From positions 62,001-126,000 of the forward strand of contig NZ_JANFNG010000006.1 in NCBI RefSeq assembly GCF_024436035.1: a stretch of 64,000 nucleotides of DNA. The letters are read 5' to 3'. Each line of letters opens with the position of its first letter. The stretch's first letter is position 1. A model generated the notes under the pieces. That model ran no database searches. It was not told the origin of the DNA and saw only the letters and a program-made list of their open reading frames with translations. This DNA is from Streptomyces humicola (lineage in GTDB: Bacteria; Actinomycetota; Actinomycetes; Streptomycetales; Streptomycetaceae). Below are positions 17,283 to 30,263 of this stretch, piece after piece. A program made the position numbers and the translations under genes.

Positions 17283-17681
17283 CTACAAGGGCCGGTCGAT
17301 GTGAACGTTCGTCGACTTCACCCGCGCCGTCGCCACAACACCCACCGCGAGCCCCAGGTCCTCGACCGCCTCGCGCGTCACCACCGAGACCAGCCGATGC
17401 GGACCCGCCTGGATCTCCACCTGCGCCACCACATCGTCCACACGCACCGCGGTGACGATGCCGCGGAACGAATTGCGGACCGAGGTCAGGACGTCGTCAC
17501 TTTCGAACCCGGCATCCTTCGCCCGATCCGTGGCGAAGCCCGCAAGACTCACCCCGTCGATCACGCGATTCCCCGCCTCGTCCCGCTCGGTGACCAGCCG
17601 CCCCGCATCGGCCCACCGCCGGACCGTCTCCCCGCTCACGCCCAGCAGCCGCGCAGCCTGGCCAATGCTGTAAGAAGGCAT
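17283..17681 (-). CDS. helix-turn-helix TOBE-domain molybdate-responsive protein
   Basis: The 132-aa protein combines a MerR-like excisionase-type helix-turn-helix (residues 1-45, YSIGQAARLLGVSGETVRRW) with a TOBE/Mop domain (~65-132, SVRNSFRGIVTAVRVDDVVAQVEI, ending VKSTNVHIDRPL). The domain pair is known from molybdate/tungstate-binding regulators and storage proteins of actinobacteria. The neighbouring molybdopterin-type gene and the molybdenum-enzyme remnant fit a role in sensing molybdate. No modABC transporter genes are in the window. Confidence 0.85.
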   Translation of the reverse strand: MPSYSIGQAARLLGVSGETVRRWADAGRLVTERDEAGNRVIDGVSLAGFATDRAKDAGFESDDVLTSVRNSFRGIVTAVRVDDVVAQVEIQAGPHRLVSVVTREAVEDLGLAVGVVATARVKSTNVHIDRPL

Positions 17682-18050
17682 GACCGCACTCTAACGACGG
17701 CGGACGGTGACAGCCGCGTCGCCTGCTGCGAACCGGCAGATCAGCCGGTTGGCTATCGGCTCGGGGACGGTACTGGACACGTGGCGCGCGGCGATTCCAG
17801 CTCCGGATGGATCGCGGCCAGCATCTCGCCCGAGGCGTCCATGACCTCAGCCGGGGTGCGCTAGTTGACCGTCAGCCGCTCCAGACGCCAGCGATCGCCG
17901 AAGTGCGGGCGCAGCGCCTGCGCGGGACTGCGCCGCGTCTGTGCGTTGTTCCGCTTCGGACGCCGGTTCCGGCTTGCGGTTTCCGCTGCGTCAACTCCTA
18001 CGGTCGTCTGTGTGGCCGGAGAGACCGGCCCGGCGATGGGAGGCACGGCA
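17682..18050. other. intergenic stretch
   Basis: No convincing gene is present. Short minus-strand coding-like scraps appear (for example RPHFGDRWRLERL), but I cannot assign them. The stretch should hold the promoters of the divergent TOBE and MerR genes. Confidence 0.3.
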
Positions 18051-18818
18051 ATGGCCTGGTCGATCGCGGATGTGGCCCGGATGTCCGGGGTGACGTCCCG
18101 GACGCTGCGGCATTACGACGAGATCGGTCTGCTGCCGCCCGCGTGGATCGGAAGCAACGGGCACCGCTACTACGAGGAGGCCGATCTGCTGCGGCTGCAG
18201 CAGATCCTGCTGATGCGGGAGTTGGACCTCGGGCTGCGCGAGATCCAGGCGGTCCTGGACAGCCACGTCGATCAGGTGACCGTGTTGCGCGAGCACCACC
18301 GGCGGCTGCTGAGGGAGCGGGACCGGCTCGAGACGCTCGCCCGCACGGTCGGGCGGACCATCGCCGAACTGGAGGAAGGTAAGGACAACGACGACATGAC
18401 AAAGATCAACAGGCCGGAGAACCTGTTCGAGGGATTCGAGCCCTCCCACTCCGAGGCCGAGGCCGAGGTACGGGAGCGGTGGCCGCAGGCGTGGGAGCAG
18501 TCCCAGCAGGTCATCGAGGCGATGACCGCAGAGGACATGGAGCGGTGGCAGCGTGAGGTGACGGCGCAGATGATCCGCATGGCGGAGTTCATGGTGGTCG
18601 GCACATCGGTTGCCGATCCTGCGGTGCAGGCCGAAGTGGACGCCCACTACCAGGGCGTCTGTCGGTTCTGGACCCCGAACGCCGCCGCGTACGAGGGACT
18701 GGGCCAGACCTACGTCGAGGACCCGCAGTTCCGCTCGAATTTCGACAAGATCGCCGAAGGGCTGGCCGTCTACCAGCGCGATGCGATGGTCGTCTACGCC
18801 GATGCCCGGCTGAGCTGA
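18051..18818 (+). CDS. MerR regulator with TipAS-like effector domain
   Basis: The 255-aa protein begins MAWSIADVARMSGVTSRTLR (start fixed by GGGAGG 8 nt upstream), followed by HYDEIGLLPPAW and YEEADLLRLQQILLM. It then has a coiled helix and a TipAS-type domain (~125-255, NLFEGFEPSHSEAEAEVRERW). It is a diverged paralogue of the TipA-like gene at 2012-2770. It too lacks a Cys at the thiostrepton attachment position (YEGLGQTYVED). A drug-sensing activator role is likely; ligand and targets are unknown. Confidence 0.85.
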   Translation: MAWSIADVARMSGVTSRTLRHYDEIGLLPPAWIGSNGHRYYEEADLLRLQQILLMRELDLGLREIQAVLDSHVDQVTVLREHHRRLLRERDRLETLARTVGRTIAELEEGKDNDDMTKINRPENLFEGFEPSHSEAEAEVRERWPQAWEQSQQVIEAMTAEDMERWQREVTAQMIRMAEFMVVGTSVADPAVQAEVDAHYQGVCRFWTPNAAAYEGLGQTYVEDPQFRSNFDKIAEGLAVYQRDAMVVYADARLS

Positions 18819-19237
18819 CCGACGGTTCACACTGCCGGGGGGCTGCAGACCCCGGCAGCAGCCACCGTTCGCGGAAGGAGGCCCGACGCCGGGGTGGCCG
18901 GGCGGGCGCGCCACCCTCAACGCGATGCCTCGTGCTGCACCGTCCAAAGGCCTCCGTCCATCGCTTGTCCACCAGGGACCACAGTCGGAGGGCCTGCCCG
19001 ACTCGCGGGCGTCTTGCCATCCTCCTCCAGGGGGCGCCGGGTACCCCGGGGCACGGCGGCGGGCGAGTTCGGGCCCCGGTGTCGTCCGGCGTCGGGGCCC
19101 GGCCGGGCTCTCGGCATCTCTGTACGCGGCATGGTGGGAGCCGGATTCGCGGCTGTCAACAAAGTGCGCACGCCGCGGTCGAAATACCCTGAATGTCCTT
19201 CAGGACGTTAAGGCGGGCTCAGCACCGCCCGCAGTGG
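18819..19237. other. intergenic stretch with repeat copy A
   Basis: Apart from the dispersed repeat and a small CCTGAA/TTCAGG hairpin at 19188-19204, I see no gene here. Confidence 0.4.
18927..18979. repeat. ~51-bp dispersed repeat, copy A
   Basis: This stretch, around CTGCACCGTCCAAAGG, matches 52210-52263 at roughly 43 of 51 positions. On the minus strand both copies read a similar protein end, with DGGLWTVQHEASR here, and then a stop. Confidence 0.6.
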
Positions 19238-20503
19238 TCAGCGGGCGGCGGCAGCGGCGCGCCCCACCTCGCGAGTGGTATTCGGCGGCAGTGCGGGCAG
19301 TTCCCCGCCGGCGTCCAGGAAGCGCGCCACGGGCAGGGTGGCCGCGCCCCGCGCGACGGCGTCGGGGCCGAGCGCGCCCAGTTCGATGGATGTCTGCGAG
19401 AAGGGCAGGCGCAGCGCGTGGTCCCGGGTGGCCTCGCGGATGGGGGCCAGCAGCGCGGGGGCCATGGTCAGTCCGGCCCAGCCGCCGATGATGACCCGCC
19501 GCGGGTTGAAGAGATTGACCAGGCCGGCGATGCCCACGCCGATACGGAGGGCTGTCTCCTCCAGGACCGACCTGGCCGCCTCGCCCGCCGGGGAGCGGTC
19601 ACGCTCGGCCAGCAGCATGATCCTGCTGAGCGCTTTCTCCTCGTCGGCCGGATCCAACTCCGCAGCGCCCTCGGCCTCCTGGTAGCGGGCGATCACGGCG
19701 GGCGCGCCGACGTAGGCCTCCAGGCAGCCCCGTGTGCCGCAGCGGCACAGCCTGCCGCCGACCTGGACGTTCGTGTGGCCCCACTCGCCCGCGCTGGTGC
19801 TCGAGCCGCGCAGCGGCTTACCGCCCATGATGAGCGACGCCCCGGTACCGGACCCGATCAGCAGGAAGACGGCGCTGCCGGAGGTGCTGCCCGAGCCGAA
19901 CCACAACTCGGCCTGGCCCATGGTCGTGGCGCCGTTGTCGACGAACAGAGGCAGTTCGGTGTGGGCGCGCAGCAGCTCCTCGAGCGGGACCGCGTCCCAG
20001 CCCACCGTCTGCCCGTACACCACGGCGTACGGCTCCCGCTGGACGATACCGGGCACGCCGATGCCGACTCCGAGGATCCGCCGCTCCTGTCCCGCGGCCA
20101 ACTCGCCAAGACCCGAGGCGATGCCGGCGACCACCTGGTCGGGGTCCGGACGTCTTCCGACGATGGGCACGTCGATCGACGCCTGCTCGCGCAACCTGAG
20201 GTCGAAGCGTTCGAGCCGGATCCGGGTCTCGCCGACGTCCACACCGATGACCTGGTAGCGCGCGTTGTCGGCATGGAGGAGGATCCGCGGCCGGCCACCG
20301 TCGGACTCGACCGAGCCGGCTTCGACGACCACCTTCGCCTCCAGCAGGTCGGCGACGACGTTGCTGACGGAGGCGGAGCTGAGGCCGGTGGCGTGGATGA
20401 GGTCCTGTCGGCTGAGCGGCCCGTGGAAGTACAGGTGACGCAGGAGCCGGGCCCGGTTGGCGCGCCGCAGGTCGCGGACGTTTCTGTTCCCCTCGTTGGT
20501 CAT
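19238..20503 (-). CDS. ROK-family transcriptional repressor
   Basis: The 421-aa protein has an N-terminal winged helix (residues 10-75, LLRHLYFHGPLSRQDLIHAT) and a ROK sugar-kinase-like domain: VIGVDVGETRIRLERFD, VGIGVPGI, FVDNGATTMGQAELWFG. It also has the zinc motif CRCGTRGCLEAY. ROK/NagC-XylR proteins repress sugar operons and release DNA on binding a sugar. It is divergent from the sugar ABC transporter operon, which it most likely controls in place of the LacI-type CebR found in some streptomycetes. Confidence 0.92.
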   Translation of the reverse strand: MTNEGNRNVRDLRRANRARLLRHLYFHGPLSRQDLIHATGLSSASVSNVVADLLEAKVVVEAGSVESDGGRPRILLHADNARYQVIGVDVGETRIRLERFDLRLREQASIDVPIVGRRPDPDQVVAGIASGLGELAAGQERRILGVGIGVPGIVQREPYAVVYGQTVGWDAVPLEELLRAHTELPLFVDNGATTMGQAELWFGSGSTSGSAVFLLIGSGTGASLIMGGKPLRGSSTSAGEWGHTNVQVGGRLCRCGTRGCLEAYVGAPAVIARYQEAEGAAELDPADEEKALSRIMLLAERDRSPAGEAARSVLEETALRIGVGIAGLVNLFNPRRVIIGGWAGLTMAPALLAPIREATRDHALRLPFSQTSIELGALGPDAVARGAATLPVARFLDAGGELPALPPNTTREVGRAAAAAR

Positions 20504-20580
20504 GCGCCAACCCTTCTGCTCGTCGGCGGCCGCCTCCGTTCAGGGGGGGCACCGGCCGACCGTCAATTTTGCGCGATGTC

Positions 20581-20609
20581 TTGACGGTTGATTGTCTCAC
20601 AAGTTAGAT
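20581..20609 (+). promoter_or_regulatory. promoter of sugar ABC operon
   Basis: The promoter is -35 TTGACG (20581-20586), a 17-bp spacer and -10 TTAGAT (20604-20609). A GTTAG/CTAAC dyad (20603-20607 and 20621-20625) overlaps the -10 and start region and is a candidate ROK operator. Confidence 0.6.
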
Positions 20610-20816
20610 CACACCGCGAACTAACCCTTGAGGAAAGGGCGTTCACGAACCGCCCGGCGGGCCCCGTCATCCGTCGCAGCGGTCCGGTCACCGGTCAACC
20701 ACCCACGCGCGCCTTGCAACCCCGCCCCCTCTCGGCCCACCGTCCCGCACCTCGCAGCCCCGGCACCCTCTCGACCCGTCATGCCACCGCGCCTACCGCC
20801 CGTTGAAAGGTCCGCC

Positions 20817-22142
20817 ATGCGCCGTCCGTTGCACCGCAGACCCGTCGTGCTCGCCCTCGCCGCCGCGACCGCCCTGCTGACCGGCGCGTGCGGCAGCGGC
20901 TCCGGCTCCTCCTCCGCCTCCGGCGGGCATCCGACGATCACCTACTGGGCCAGCGACCAGGGCAGCTCGATCTCCGACGACGTCAGGGTGCTCACGCCCG
21001 AACTCACCAGGTTCACCAAACAGACCGGTATCAACGTCAAGCTGGAGGTGATCTGCTGGAACGACCTGCTCAACCGGATCCTGGCCGCGGCCAGCTCGGG
21101 ACAGGGACCGGACGTGGTCAACATAGGCAACACCTGGTCCGCCTCGCTCCAGGCGACCGGCGCCTTCCAGCCCATGTCCAGCGACGTGATGAAGCAGATC
21201 GGCGACAGCGGACGCTTCCTGCCCGGGGCGCTGGCGGCCACCGGCGCACCCGGCAAGGAGCCGGTAGGCGTCCCCCTGTACTCCATGGCCTACGCGCTGT
21301 ACTACAACAAGGCGATGTTCCAGGCGGCGGGCATCGCCAACCCGCCCACCACCTGGGATGAGTTCGTCACCGACGGCAAGAAGCTCACCCATGGCAACCA
21401 GTGGGGCGTCAGCGTCGAGGGTGCAAGCACCTCGGAGAACGCCCACCACGCCTTCACCTTCAGCCAGCAGCACGGCGGCAGCTTCTTCGACGCCTCCGGC
21501 AAACCCACCTTCGACACGCCCCAGAACGTCGCCGCCATCAAGCAGTACGTCGACTTCATGGCCGCCGACAAGATCGCCAACCCCAGTGACGCCGAGTACT
21601 CCAACGGAACGGAGGCCGTGCAGGACTTCGCTACCGGCAAGGCAGCCATGCTGCTGTGGCAGACCGCTGACGCGTCGCTGGCCAACTACGGCATGAAACC
21701 CTCCCAGTACGGCGTGGTACCCGTGCCCTTCCCGGCCTCGCTACCGCCCGGCGGCAAGCGCGCCGACTCGATCGTGGCCGGCATCAACCTGTCCGTCTTC
21801 GCCGACACCAAGAACAAGGACGCCGCCCTGAAATTCGTGAAGTACATGACCAGCAGGCAGACCCAGATCGAGCTCAACAAGGCCTACGGCTCGCTGCCCT
21901 CGGTCACCGACGCCTACTCCGACCCGGCGTTCCAGACGCCCACGGCCCAGGTGTTCCAGAAGGTACTCGACAACTCGGCCGCGCCGATGCCCGCCGTACC
22001 CCAGGAGAGCCAGTTCGAGACGGCCATCGGCGGGGTACTGAAGAACCTGTTCGCCGACGCCGCCAGCGGCAAGGCCGTCACCGATCAGACGGTGGCCGCC
22101 CAGCTCAACCAGGCGCAGCAGCAGTTGCAGGCAGGTGGCTGA
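20817..22142 (+). CDS. sugar ABC transporter substrate-binding lipoprotein
   Basis: The 441-aa lipoprotein starts at the ATG after GAAAGG. Its signal peptide ends in LLTGACGSG (lipobox). A cluster-1 solute-binding fold follows: ITYWASDQGSS, GPDVVNIGNTWSASL, PLYSMAYALYYNKAMF and PTTWDEF. It captures an oligosaccharide outside the membrane and delivers it to the permeases encoded next. The ATPase gene is missing from the operon, so a shared MsiK-type ATPase encoded elsewhere is expected. The adjacent beta-glucosidase suggests a beta-linked glucoside as substrate. Confidence 0.9.
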   Translation: MRRPLHRRPVVLALAAATALLTGACGSGSGSSSASGGHPTITYWASDQGSSISDDVRVLTPELTRFTKQTGINVKLEVICWNDLLNRILAAASSGQGPDVVNIGNTWSASLQATGAFQPMSSDVMKQIGDSGRFLPGALAATGAPGKEPVGVPLYSMAYALYYNKAMFQAAGIANPPTTWDEFVTDGKKLTHGNQWGVSVEGASTSENAHHAFTFSQQHGGSFFDASGKPTFDTPQNVAAIKQYVDFMAADKIANPSDAEYSNGTEAVQDFATGKAAMLLWQTADASLANYGMKPSQYGVVPVPFPASLPPGGKRADSIVAGINLSVFADTKNKDAALKFVKYMTSRQTQIELNKAYGSLPSVTDAYSDPAFQTPTAQVFQKVLDNSAAPMPAVPQESQFETAIGGVLKNLFADAASGKAVTDQTVAAQLNQAQQQLQAGG

Positions 22143-22295
22143 CCGGCGACTGCCACACCGCCTGGCGCCGCACGCCTCCGTCTCGCGGGAGACCCGTCCG
22201 CCGACCCGCCTCCCGGACGGACCTTTCGCAACTGTCCGTGCACCGCACCACTGCCACCCGAGCGAGCAGCGCACCGCCTGGAAGGACCCACGCCG

Positions 22296-23285
22296 ATGGC
22301 CGCAGCCACCGAAGCCGCCCGCGCCAGGGTGTCCGCGCCGCCGCCCACGCCGCCACCTCCGACACGCCGTTCATGGGAACGCGTGCGGCGGATCGGCCTG
22401 CCGTACCTGCTCCTGCTGCCGGCCGTGCTCTTCGAGCTGCTCGTCCACGTGGTGCCGATGCTCGTCGGCATCTTCATGAGCTTCAAGCAGCTCACCGAGT
22501 TCTTCATCCGCAACTGCAGCGCCGCCCCCTCCGCGGGCCTCGGCAACTACCGCTTCGCGCTGGACGTCAACAGCGCGGTCGGCCGCAATCTGCTGCACTC
22601 CTTCTGGATCACCTGCGGCTTCACCGTCCTGACGGTGGGCCTGTCCTGGCTGATCGGAACGGGCGCCGCGCTGCTCATGCAGGACCCCTTCCGCGGCCGC
22701 AGGCTACTGCGCACCTACTTCCTGATCCCGTACGCCCTTCCCGCCTACACCGCCGCGATCACTTGGGAGTTTATGTTCCAGCGGGACACCGGGCTGGTGA
22801 ACACCCTGCTCGTGCACGACCTGCACCTGTTCAAGCAGCCGCCGTTCTGGCTGCTCGGCGGCAACAGCTTCTGGGCCCTTGTGATCACCGCGGTCTGGCG
22901 AACCTGGCCGTTCGCCTTCCTCGTCGTCACCGCGGGCCTGCAGAACATTCCCGGCGATCTCTATGAGGCGGCCGCCATCGACGGGGCGGGCGTGTGGCTG
23001 CGGATCCGCTCGATTACCCTGCCGCAGCTCCGCCCCGTCAACCAGGTTCTCGTCCTGGTGCTCTTCCTATGGACCTTCAACGACTTCAACACCCCCTACG
23101 TCCTGTTCGGCAACGTGCCACCGCCCCAGGCGAACCTGCTCTCCCTGCAGATCTACGACACCTCCTTCCAGAGCTGGAACTTCGGCTCCGGCTCGGCGAT
23201 GTCCGTCCTGCTGCTGGTCTTCCTGCTCCTGGTCACCGCCGCGTATCTGCTCGTCACCAACCGGAGGGGGAACGCCGATGCCTGA
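22296..23285 (+). CDS. sugar ABC transporter permease (MalF type)
   Basis: The 329-aa protein has six or more membrane helices and a Pro-rich cytoplasmic N-terminus. The EAA loop is EAAAIDGAGVWLRIRSITLP, which contacts the ATPase. It starts 153 bp after the binding-protein gene and overlaps the next permease by 8 bp, so translation is coupled. Confidence 0.9.
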   Translation: MAAATEAARARVSAPPPTPPPPTRRSWERVRRIGLPYLLLLPAVLFELLVHVVPMLVGIFMSFKQLTEFFIRNCSAAPSAGLGNYRFALDVNSAVGRNLLHSFWITCGFTVLTVGLSWLIGTGAALLMQDPFRGRRLLRTYFLIPYALPAYTAAITWEFMFQRDTGLVNTLLVHDLHLFKQPPFWLLGGNSFWALVITAVWRTWPFAFLVVTAGLQNIPGDLYEAAAIDGAGVWLRIRSITLPQLRPVNQVLVLVLFLWTFNDFNTPYVLFGNVPPPQANLLSLQIYDTSFQSWNFGSGSAMSVLLLVFLLLVTAAYLLVTNRRGNADA

Positions 23286-24159
23286 CCGGTCGCCGTCACG
23301 GTCCCGACACCGGCCCCCGATGGCGCCGCCGCCATCGTTCGTGTGGACCCGCAGGATCGGCCTGACCCTGGTCGGCCTGCTGACGTTCCTCCCGCTCTAC
23401 GTGATGCTCAGCAGCTCGATCAAACCGCTGCAGGACGTGCAGGCCGGCTTCGAATGGATCCCCGCGCATCTGACGCTCCGGCCGTACGCGGACATCTGGA
23501 GCACGGTGCCGCTCGGGCACTACTTCCTCAACAGCCTGATCATATCCAGCTGTTCGACCGTCGTCTCCGTCGTCATCGCGATCCTGGCCGCCTACGCGGT
23601 CAGCCGCTACCGGTTCCCGGGCCGGAGGCTGTTCAGCGTGACCGTGCTGTCCACCCAGATGTTCCCCGGCATCCTGTTCCTGCTGCCGCTCTTCCTCATC
23701 TATGTCAACATCGGCGCCGGCACCGGGGTGCAGCTCTCCGGCTCCCGGCTCGGGCTCGTGATCACCTACCTCACCTTCACGCTGCCGTTCTCGATCTGGA
23801 TGCTGGCCGGGTACTTCGACTCGATCCCGCGCGAGTTGGACGAGGCGGCCCGGGTCGACGGCAACGGCCCGATCGGCTCGCTGTTCCGGATCATCCTCCC
23901 GGCCGCCGTGCCCGGCGTCGTCACCGTCGCCGTCTACTCCTTCATGACCGCCTGGGGCGAGGTGCTCTTCGCCTCCGTCATGACCGACGACTCCACCCGC
24001 ACGCTGGCCGTCGGCCTGCGCAATTACGCGTCGCAGAACGACGTGTACTGGAACCAGATCATGGCTGCCTCGCTGGTCGTCAGCGTGCCCGTGGTAGCGG
24101 CGTTCCTGCTGCTCCAGCGCTATCTGGTCGCCGGGCTGACGGCTGGATCGGTCAAGTAA
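23278..24159 (+). CDS. sugar ABC transporter permease (MalG type)
   Basis: The 293-aa permease has six helices. Its EAA motif [20 protein letters not shown] lies near residue 195. The start at 23278 follows CGGAGGGGG inside the preceding gene's end; the genes overlap by 8 bp. A C-terminal helix ends AGLTAGSVK, typical of MalG-type partners. Confidence 0.9.
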   Translation: MPDRSPSRSRHRPPMAPPPSFVWTRRIGLTLVGLLTFLPLYVMLSSSIKPLQDVQAGFEWIPAHLTLRPYADIWSTVPLGHYFLNSLIISSCSTVVSVVIAILAAYAVSRYRFPGRRLFSVTVLSTQMFPGILFLLPLFLIYVNIGAGTGVQLSGSRLGLVITYLTFTLPFSIWMLAGYFDSIPRELDEAARVDGNGPIGSLFRIILPAAVPGVVTVAVYSFMTAWGEVLFASVMTDDSTRTLAVGLRNYASQNDVYWNQIMAASLVVSVPVVAAFLLLQRYLVAGLTAGSVK

Positions 24160-24238
24160 CCCTGCGAGCGATCTCTACGGCCGCCGCGCCCTGACCTCCT
24201 TCCCCTCCCTTCACCCGAACCGTGAGCTGAGGAGCCCG

Positions 24239-25606
<1,368 letters not shown>

Positions 25607-25737
25607 CGCCGTTCGGGTTGCGCCCGGCCCGGGACGCGAACACATCCGCCACGTCGACAACGACCTCGACCAGCCTGCCGCACGCACCCGCCGATCGCAC
25701 CCGGCCGACGCCGCCGGAGGCCGGACGTCCTCTCGGC

Positions 25738-26715
25738 TCACGATGTTGTCGGCGCTGGGCAACGCGGTGGTCCTGACCACATTGCCCATGTCGGTGTCCA
25801 GGTCTCGGCGTCAGAGTGCTCGAAATGCCCGGAGCATAGGTGGTCGCGGAGCGCGGCAAGTGTCGGGCGCGGGTTGTCGCGGTGCCACACCAGCGAGTGC
25901 GGGTAGACCGGTGCCGGGTCGCGCACGGCGATCCGCCGCAAGCCGTGGTCGGCGGGCCAGACGAGGCGTGTCTGCTCTCCGACGAAGGTCGCCAGCGACC
26001 GGGAGTCGGCGATGGTGTCCAACAGGGGCTCGGTGCCGAAGTCCGGGCCGGTGATCTCGATGGTGAGCCCGAACGCGGCAGCGAGGGCATCGTAGTAGGC
26101 GGCCCACTCGGTTCCGGGAACGATGCCGGGCATCCAGATCCGGTGCCCGACGAGCTCGGCGGGCGTGACCGCGCGGGCGGCGGCGAGCTCGTGGGCCGGT
26201 CCAGTGAGAAGCTGGACAGGCTCGTCGAAGGCCCGGACGACCCCGATGTCGTCGGGGAGCTGCCGGCCGGGCATGGTGACGGCGCGGAAGGACGCGTCGA
26301 TCGTGCCGGACCGGATAGCGTCGATGGCCGCGTCGGCGTCGAAGAGGGTCACGACATCAAGTTCGACCTCGGGGTGCGCGCGATGGAAGTCGCGCAGCAG
26401 GGCAGCCGGGGCGAGTCGTCGGCCGATCACGTCGACGCGCAGCGCGCGGCGGCCGGGACAAACGGAGGCGACTGCCCGCTCTTCGGCCCGTAGAAGGTCG
26501 CGGGCGTGGGGCAGGAACGACTGCCCGTCGATGGTGAGCTTCGCTCCGCGCGCGGTGCGGGTGAACAGCCGCACGCGGAGGATCCTCTCCAGCGTGGCGA
26601 TGCGTTTGGAGACTGCCTGCTGGGTGATCGACAATTCGGCGGCGGCGTCCTGGAACCGCCCCGCGTCGGCGGCGGCCACGAACGTGCGCACAGCATCGAG
26701 ATCCACGCCGACCAC
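25738..26715 (-). CDS. LysR-family regulator
   Basis: The 325-aa protein has an N-terminal winged helix (DLDAVRTFVAAADAGRFQDA, ITQQAVSKRIATLER) and a LysR substrate-binding domain. The start is GTG at 26715 or, more family-like, the GTG at 26706 giving MDLDAV. It is divergent from an MFS transporter gene, with a palindrome between them, so it probably controls that transporter. The effector is unknown. Confidence 0.88.
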   Translation of the reverse strand: MVGVDLDAVRTFVAAADAGRFQDAAAELSITQQAVSKRIATLERILRVRLFTRTARGAKLTIDGQSFLPHARDLLRAEERAVASVCPGRRALRVDVIGRRLAPAALLRDFHRAHPEVELDVVTLFDADAAIDAIRSGTIDASFRAVTMPGRQLPDDIGVVRAFDEPVQLLTGPAHELAAARAVTPAELVGHRIWMPGIVPGTEWAAYYDALAAAFGLTIEITGPDFGTEPLLDTIADSRSLATFVGEQTRLVWPADHGLRRIAVRDPAPVYPHSLVWHRDNPRPTLAALRDHLCSGHFEHSDAETWTPTWAMWSGPPRCPAPTTS

Positions 26716-26723
26716 GGTATCGA

Positions 26724-26740
26724 CACAACCAATGGTTGTG
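26724..26740. promoter_or_regulatory. palindromic operator between lysR and MFS genes
   Basis: CACAACC-AAT-GGTTGTG is a perfect 7+3+7 palindrome. A further GGTTG half-site follows near 26756. The position fits LysR autoregulation and activation of the divergent transporter. Confidence 0.6.
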
Positions 26741-26840
26741 CTTTCCTGGCTGATCGGTTGTTTGATCTCGCCATCTGCTACTCGCTTTGATGCCGATAGT
26801 CAGGGTGTGGTTGTTCAGATCGGCGAGAGGTGCGTTGGGT

Positions 26841-28085
26841 ATGCCGGGTAGGCGGGCGCTGGGGCGGCGGTTCGGGTGGTTGTGGGCGGCGTATGCGGTC
26901 AGCTCGTACGGCTCGGGGATCGGGTTCGGTGCGTTTCCCTTGATCGCGGTCCTCGTGCTGCACTCCGGGCCGACCCAGGTGGCGGCGCTGTCTGCCGCGG
27001 GGCGGGCAGTAGGGGCCGTGGTCGCGGTGCCGCTCGGTCCATGGGTGGAGTTCCGCCGCAAGCGGCCGGTCATGGTGGCGATGGACCTGACCCGGTTCGC
27101 GGCGATTATGAGCGTCCCCGCCGCGTTCGCGCTCGGCTGGCTCAGCTTCGCCCAACTCCTCGTCGTCTCCGTCGTCGTCGCTGCGGCCAACATCGCCTTC
27201 AAGACGGCCAGCGGTGCGTATCTGAAGGCGCTCGTGCCGCCGGAGGACCTGCTCGTCGCGAACGGCCGGTTCGAGTCCACGACGTGGACCGCGACTGTGG
27301 TCGGACCACCGCTCGGCGGGGCCGCGATCGGGATGTTCGGCCCGGTGACCAGCGTGGTGGCCGATGCGGTCAGCTACCTGCTTTCGGCGCTGGGCATCCG
27401 CGCTATCGGCGGGAGCGAGCCGCGCCCCGCGCGGACCGGTGCACCGCGGCTGCGAGCAGGCGATCTGCTCGAAGGCTGGCGCTACATCCTCACCCACCCC
27501 GCGCTGCGCCCGCTGTTTTTCAACACAATCGTGGTCAACGGCCTGATCATGGCGACCGAGCCGCTGCTCGCCGTACTCCTGCTGGGCCGCCTCGGGTTCG
27601 CACCTTGGCAGTACGGTCTCGCGTTCGCGGCCCCTTGCGTCGGTGGTCTCGTCGGCTCACGCCTGGCGCGCCGACTCGTCGCGCGATTCGGGCAGCACAA
27701 GGTGATGCTCACCGCCGGGGCGCTGCGTGCGTGCTGGCCTGTCGGATTGGCGTTCGTCCGGCCCGGTGTCCCCGGGATCGTACTCATCATCGCCGTCCAA
27801 CTCGGCCTGGTGACCTGCTACGGCGTGTTCAACCCGGTGCTGGCCACCTACCGGCTCGACCACACCGACCCCGACCGGGTCGCCCGCACCCTGTCCGCGT
27901 GGTCGGTCAGCAGCAGCGCCATCATCGCGGCGCTGACCGCCCTGTGGGGTCTGCTTGCCGCCATCACCAGCCCCCGCGCCGCGATTGCAGCCGCCGGAGT
28001 CCTCCTCCTCACCACCCCGTTGCTGCTCCCGCGCCGGGAGAACGCGCCCCAGAACACAAGGGAACAGGCCGCGAGCCTCACATGA
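26841..28085 (+). CDS. MFS transporter (MdfA/Ent-S-like exporter type)
   Basis: The 414-aa protein has twelve predicted helices, beginning RFGWLWAAYAVSSYGSGIGF. The A-loop-like motif is PLGPWVEFRRKRPVMVAMDL, and helices 5-6 contain RFESTTWTATVVGPPLGG. It resembles streptomycete multidrug or macrolide-type efflux proteins. The start is either 26841 (GAGAGG 10 nt upstream) or an in-frame ATG at 26787. It is paired with the divergent LysR gene. Substrate unknown. Confidence 0.85.
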   Translation: MPGRRALGRRFGWLWAAYAVSSYGSGIGFGAFPLIAVLVLHSGPTQVAALSAAGRAVGAVVAVPLGPWVEFRRKRPVMVAMDLTRFAAIMSVPAAFALGWLSFAQLLVVSVVVAAANIAFKTASGAYLKALVPPEDLLVANGRFESTTWTATVVGPPLGGAAIGMFGPVTSVVADAVSYLLSALGIRAIGGSEPRPARTGAPRLRAGDLLEGWRYILTHPALRPLFFNTIVVNGLIMATEPLLAVLLLGRLGFAPWQYGLAFAAPCVGGLVGSRLARRLVARFGQHKVMLTAGALRACWPVGLAFVRPGVPGIVLIIAVQLGLVTCYGVFNPVLATYRLDHTDPDRVARTLSAWSVSSSAIIAALTALWGLLAAITSPRAAIAAAGVLLLTTPLLLPRRENAPQNTREQAASLT

Positions 28086-28137
28086 CATGCCGCAGCTCGA
28101 CACTGATCCCTTCGCTGAAGTCCGGCCCCGGGATTAG

Positions 28138-29919
<1,782 letters not shown>

Positions 29920-30263
29920 GCGCGCAGTTGCGGCTCGAAAGGGGTGGGACCTGTCTCCTCCGGCCGAGTTCGGCGCGGTCCGGTGCCCTGCCCCGCCGGC
30001 TCGAACCCCCCGAAGCACGCCGTCAGCAAGATCAATCTCAGCGTCAACGCAGCTGAACGGTTCGACGACGGCGGCCGATTCGGCGAGCTCTGGCATATCG
30101 CAGAAGCTATCGCGGCTGGGTAGCGCCGATCAGCCCGCGCAAGGCGCTGCCGGACTTCCCCGGCAGCCCATGGTGACGACGGCGTCGGAGGCCAGGACCC
30201 TCGGTGGACCTGCACGACCGAGAAGTCACCGCGTTGGTGGCTGACAGAAGCTGAACAGCTGAG
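29920..30263. other. intergenic stretch between convergent genes
   Basis: I see no recognisable gene or strong terminator here. Weak coding-like frames on both strands look like noise or decayed sequence. Confidence 0.3.
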
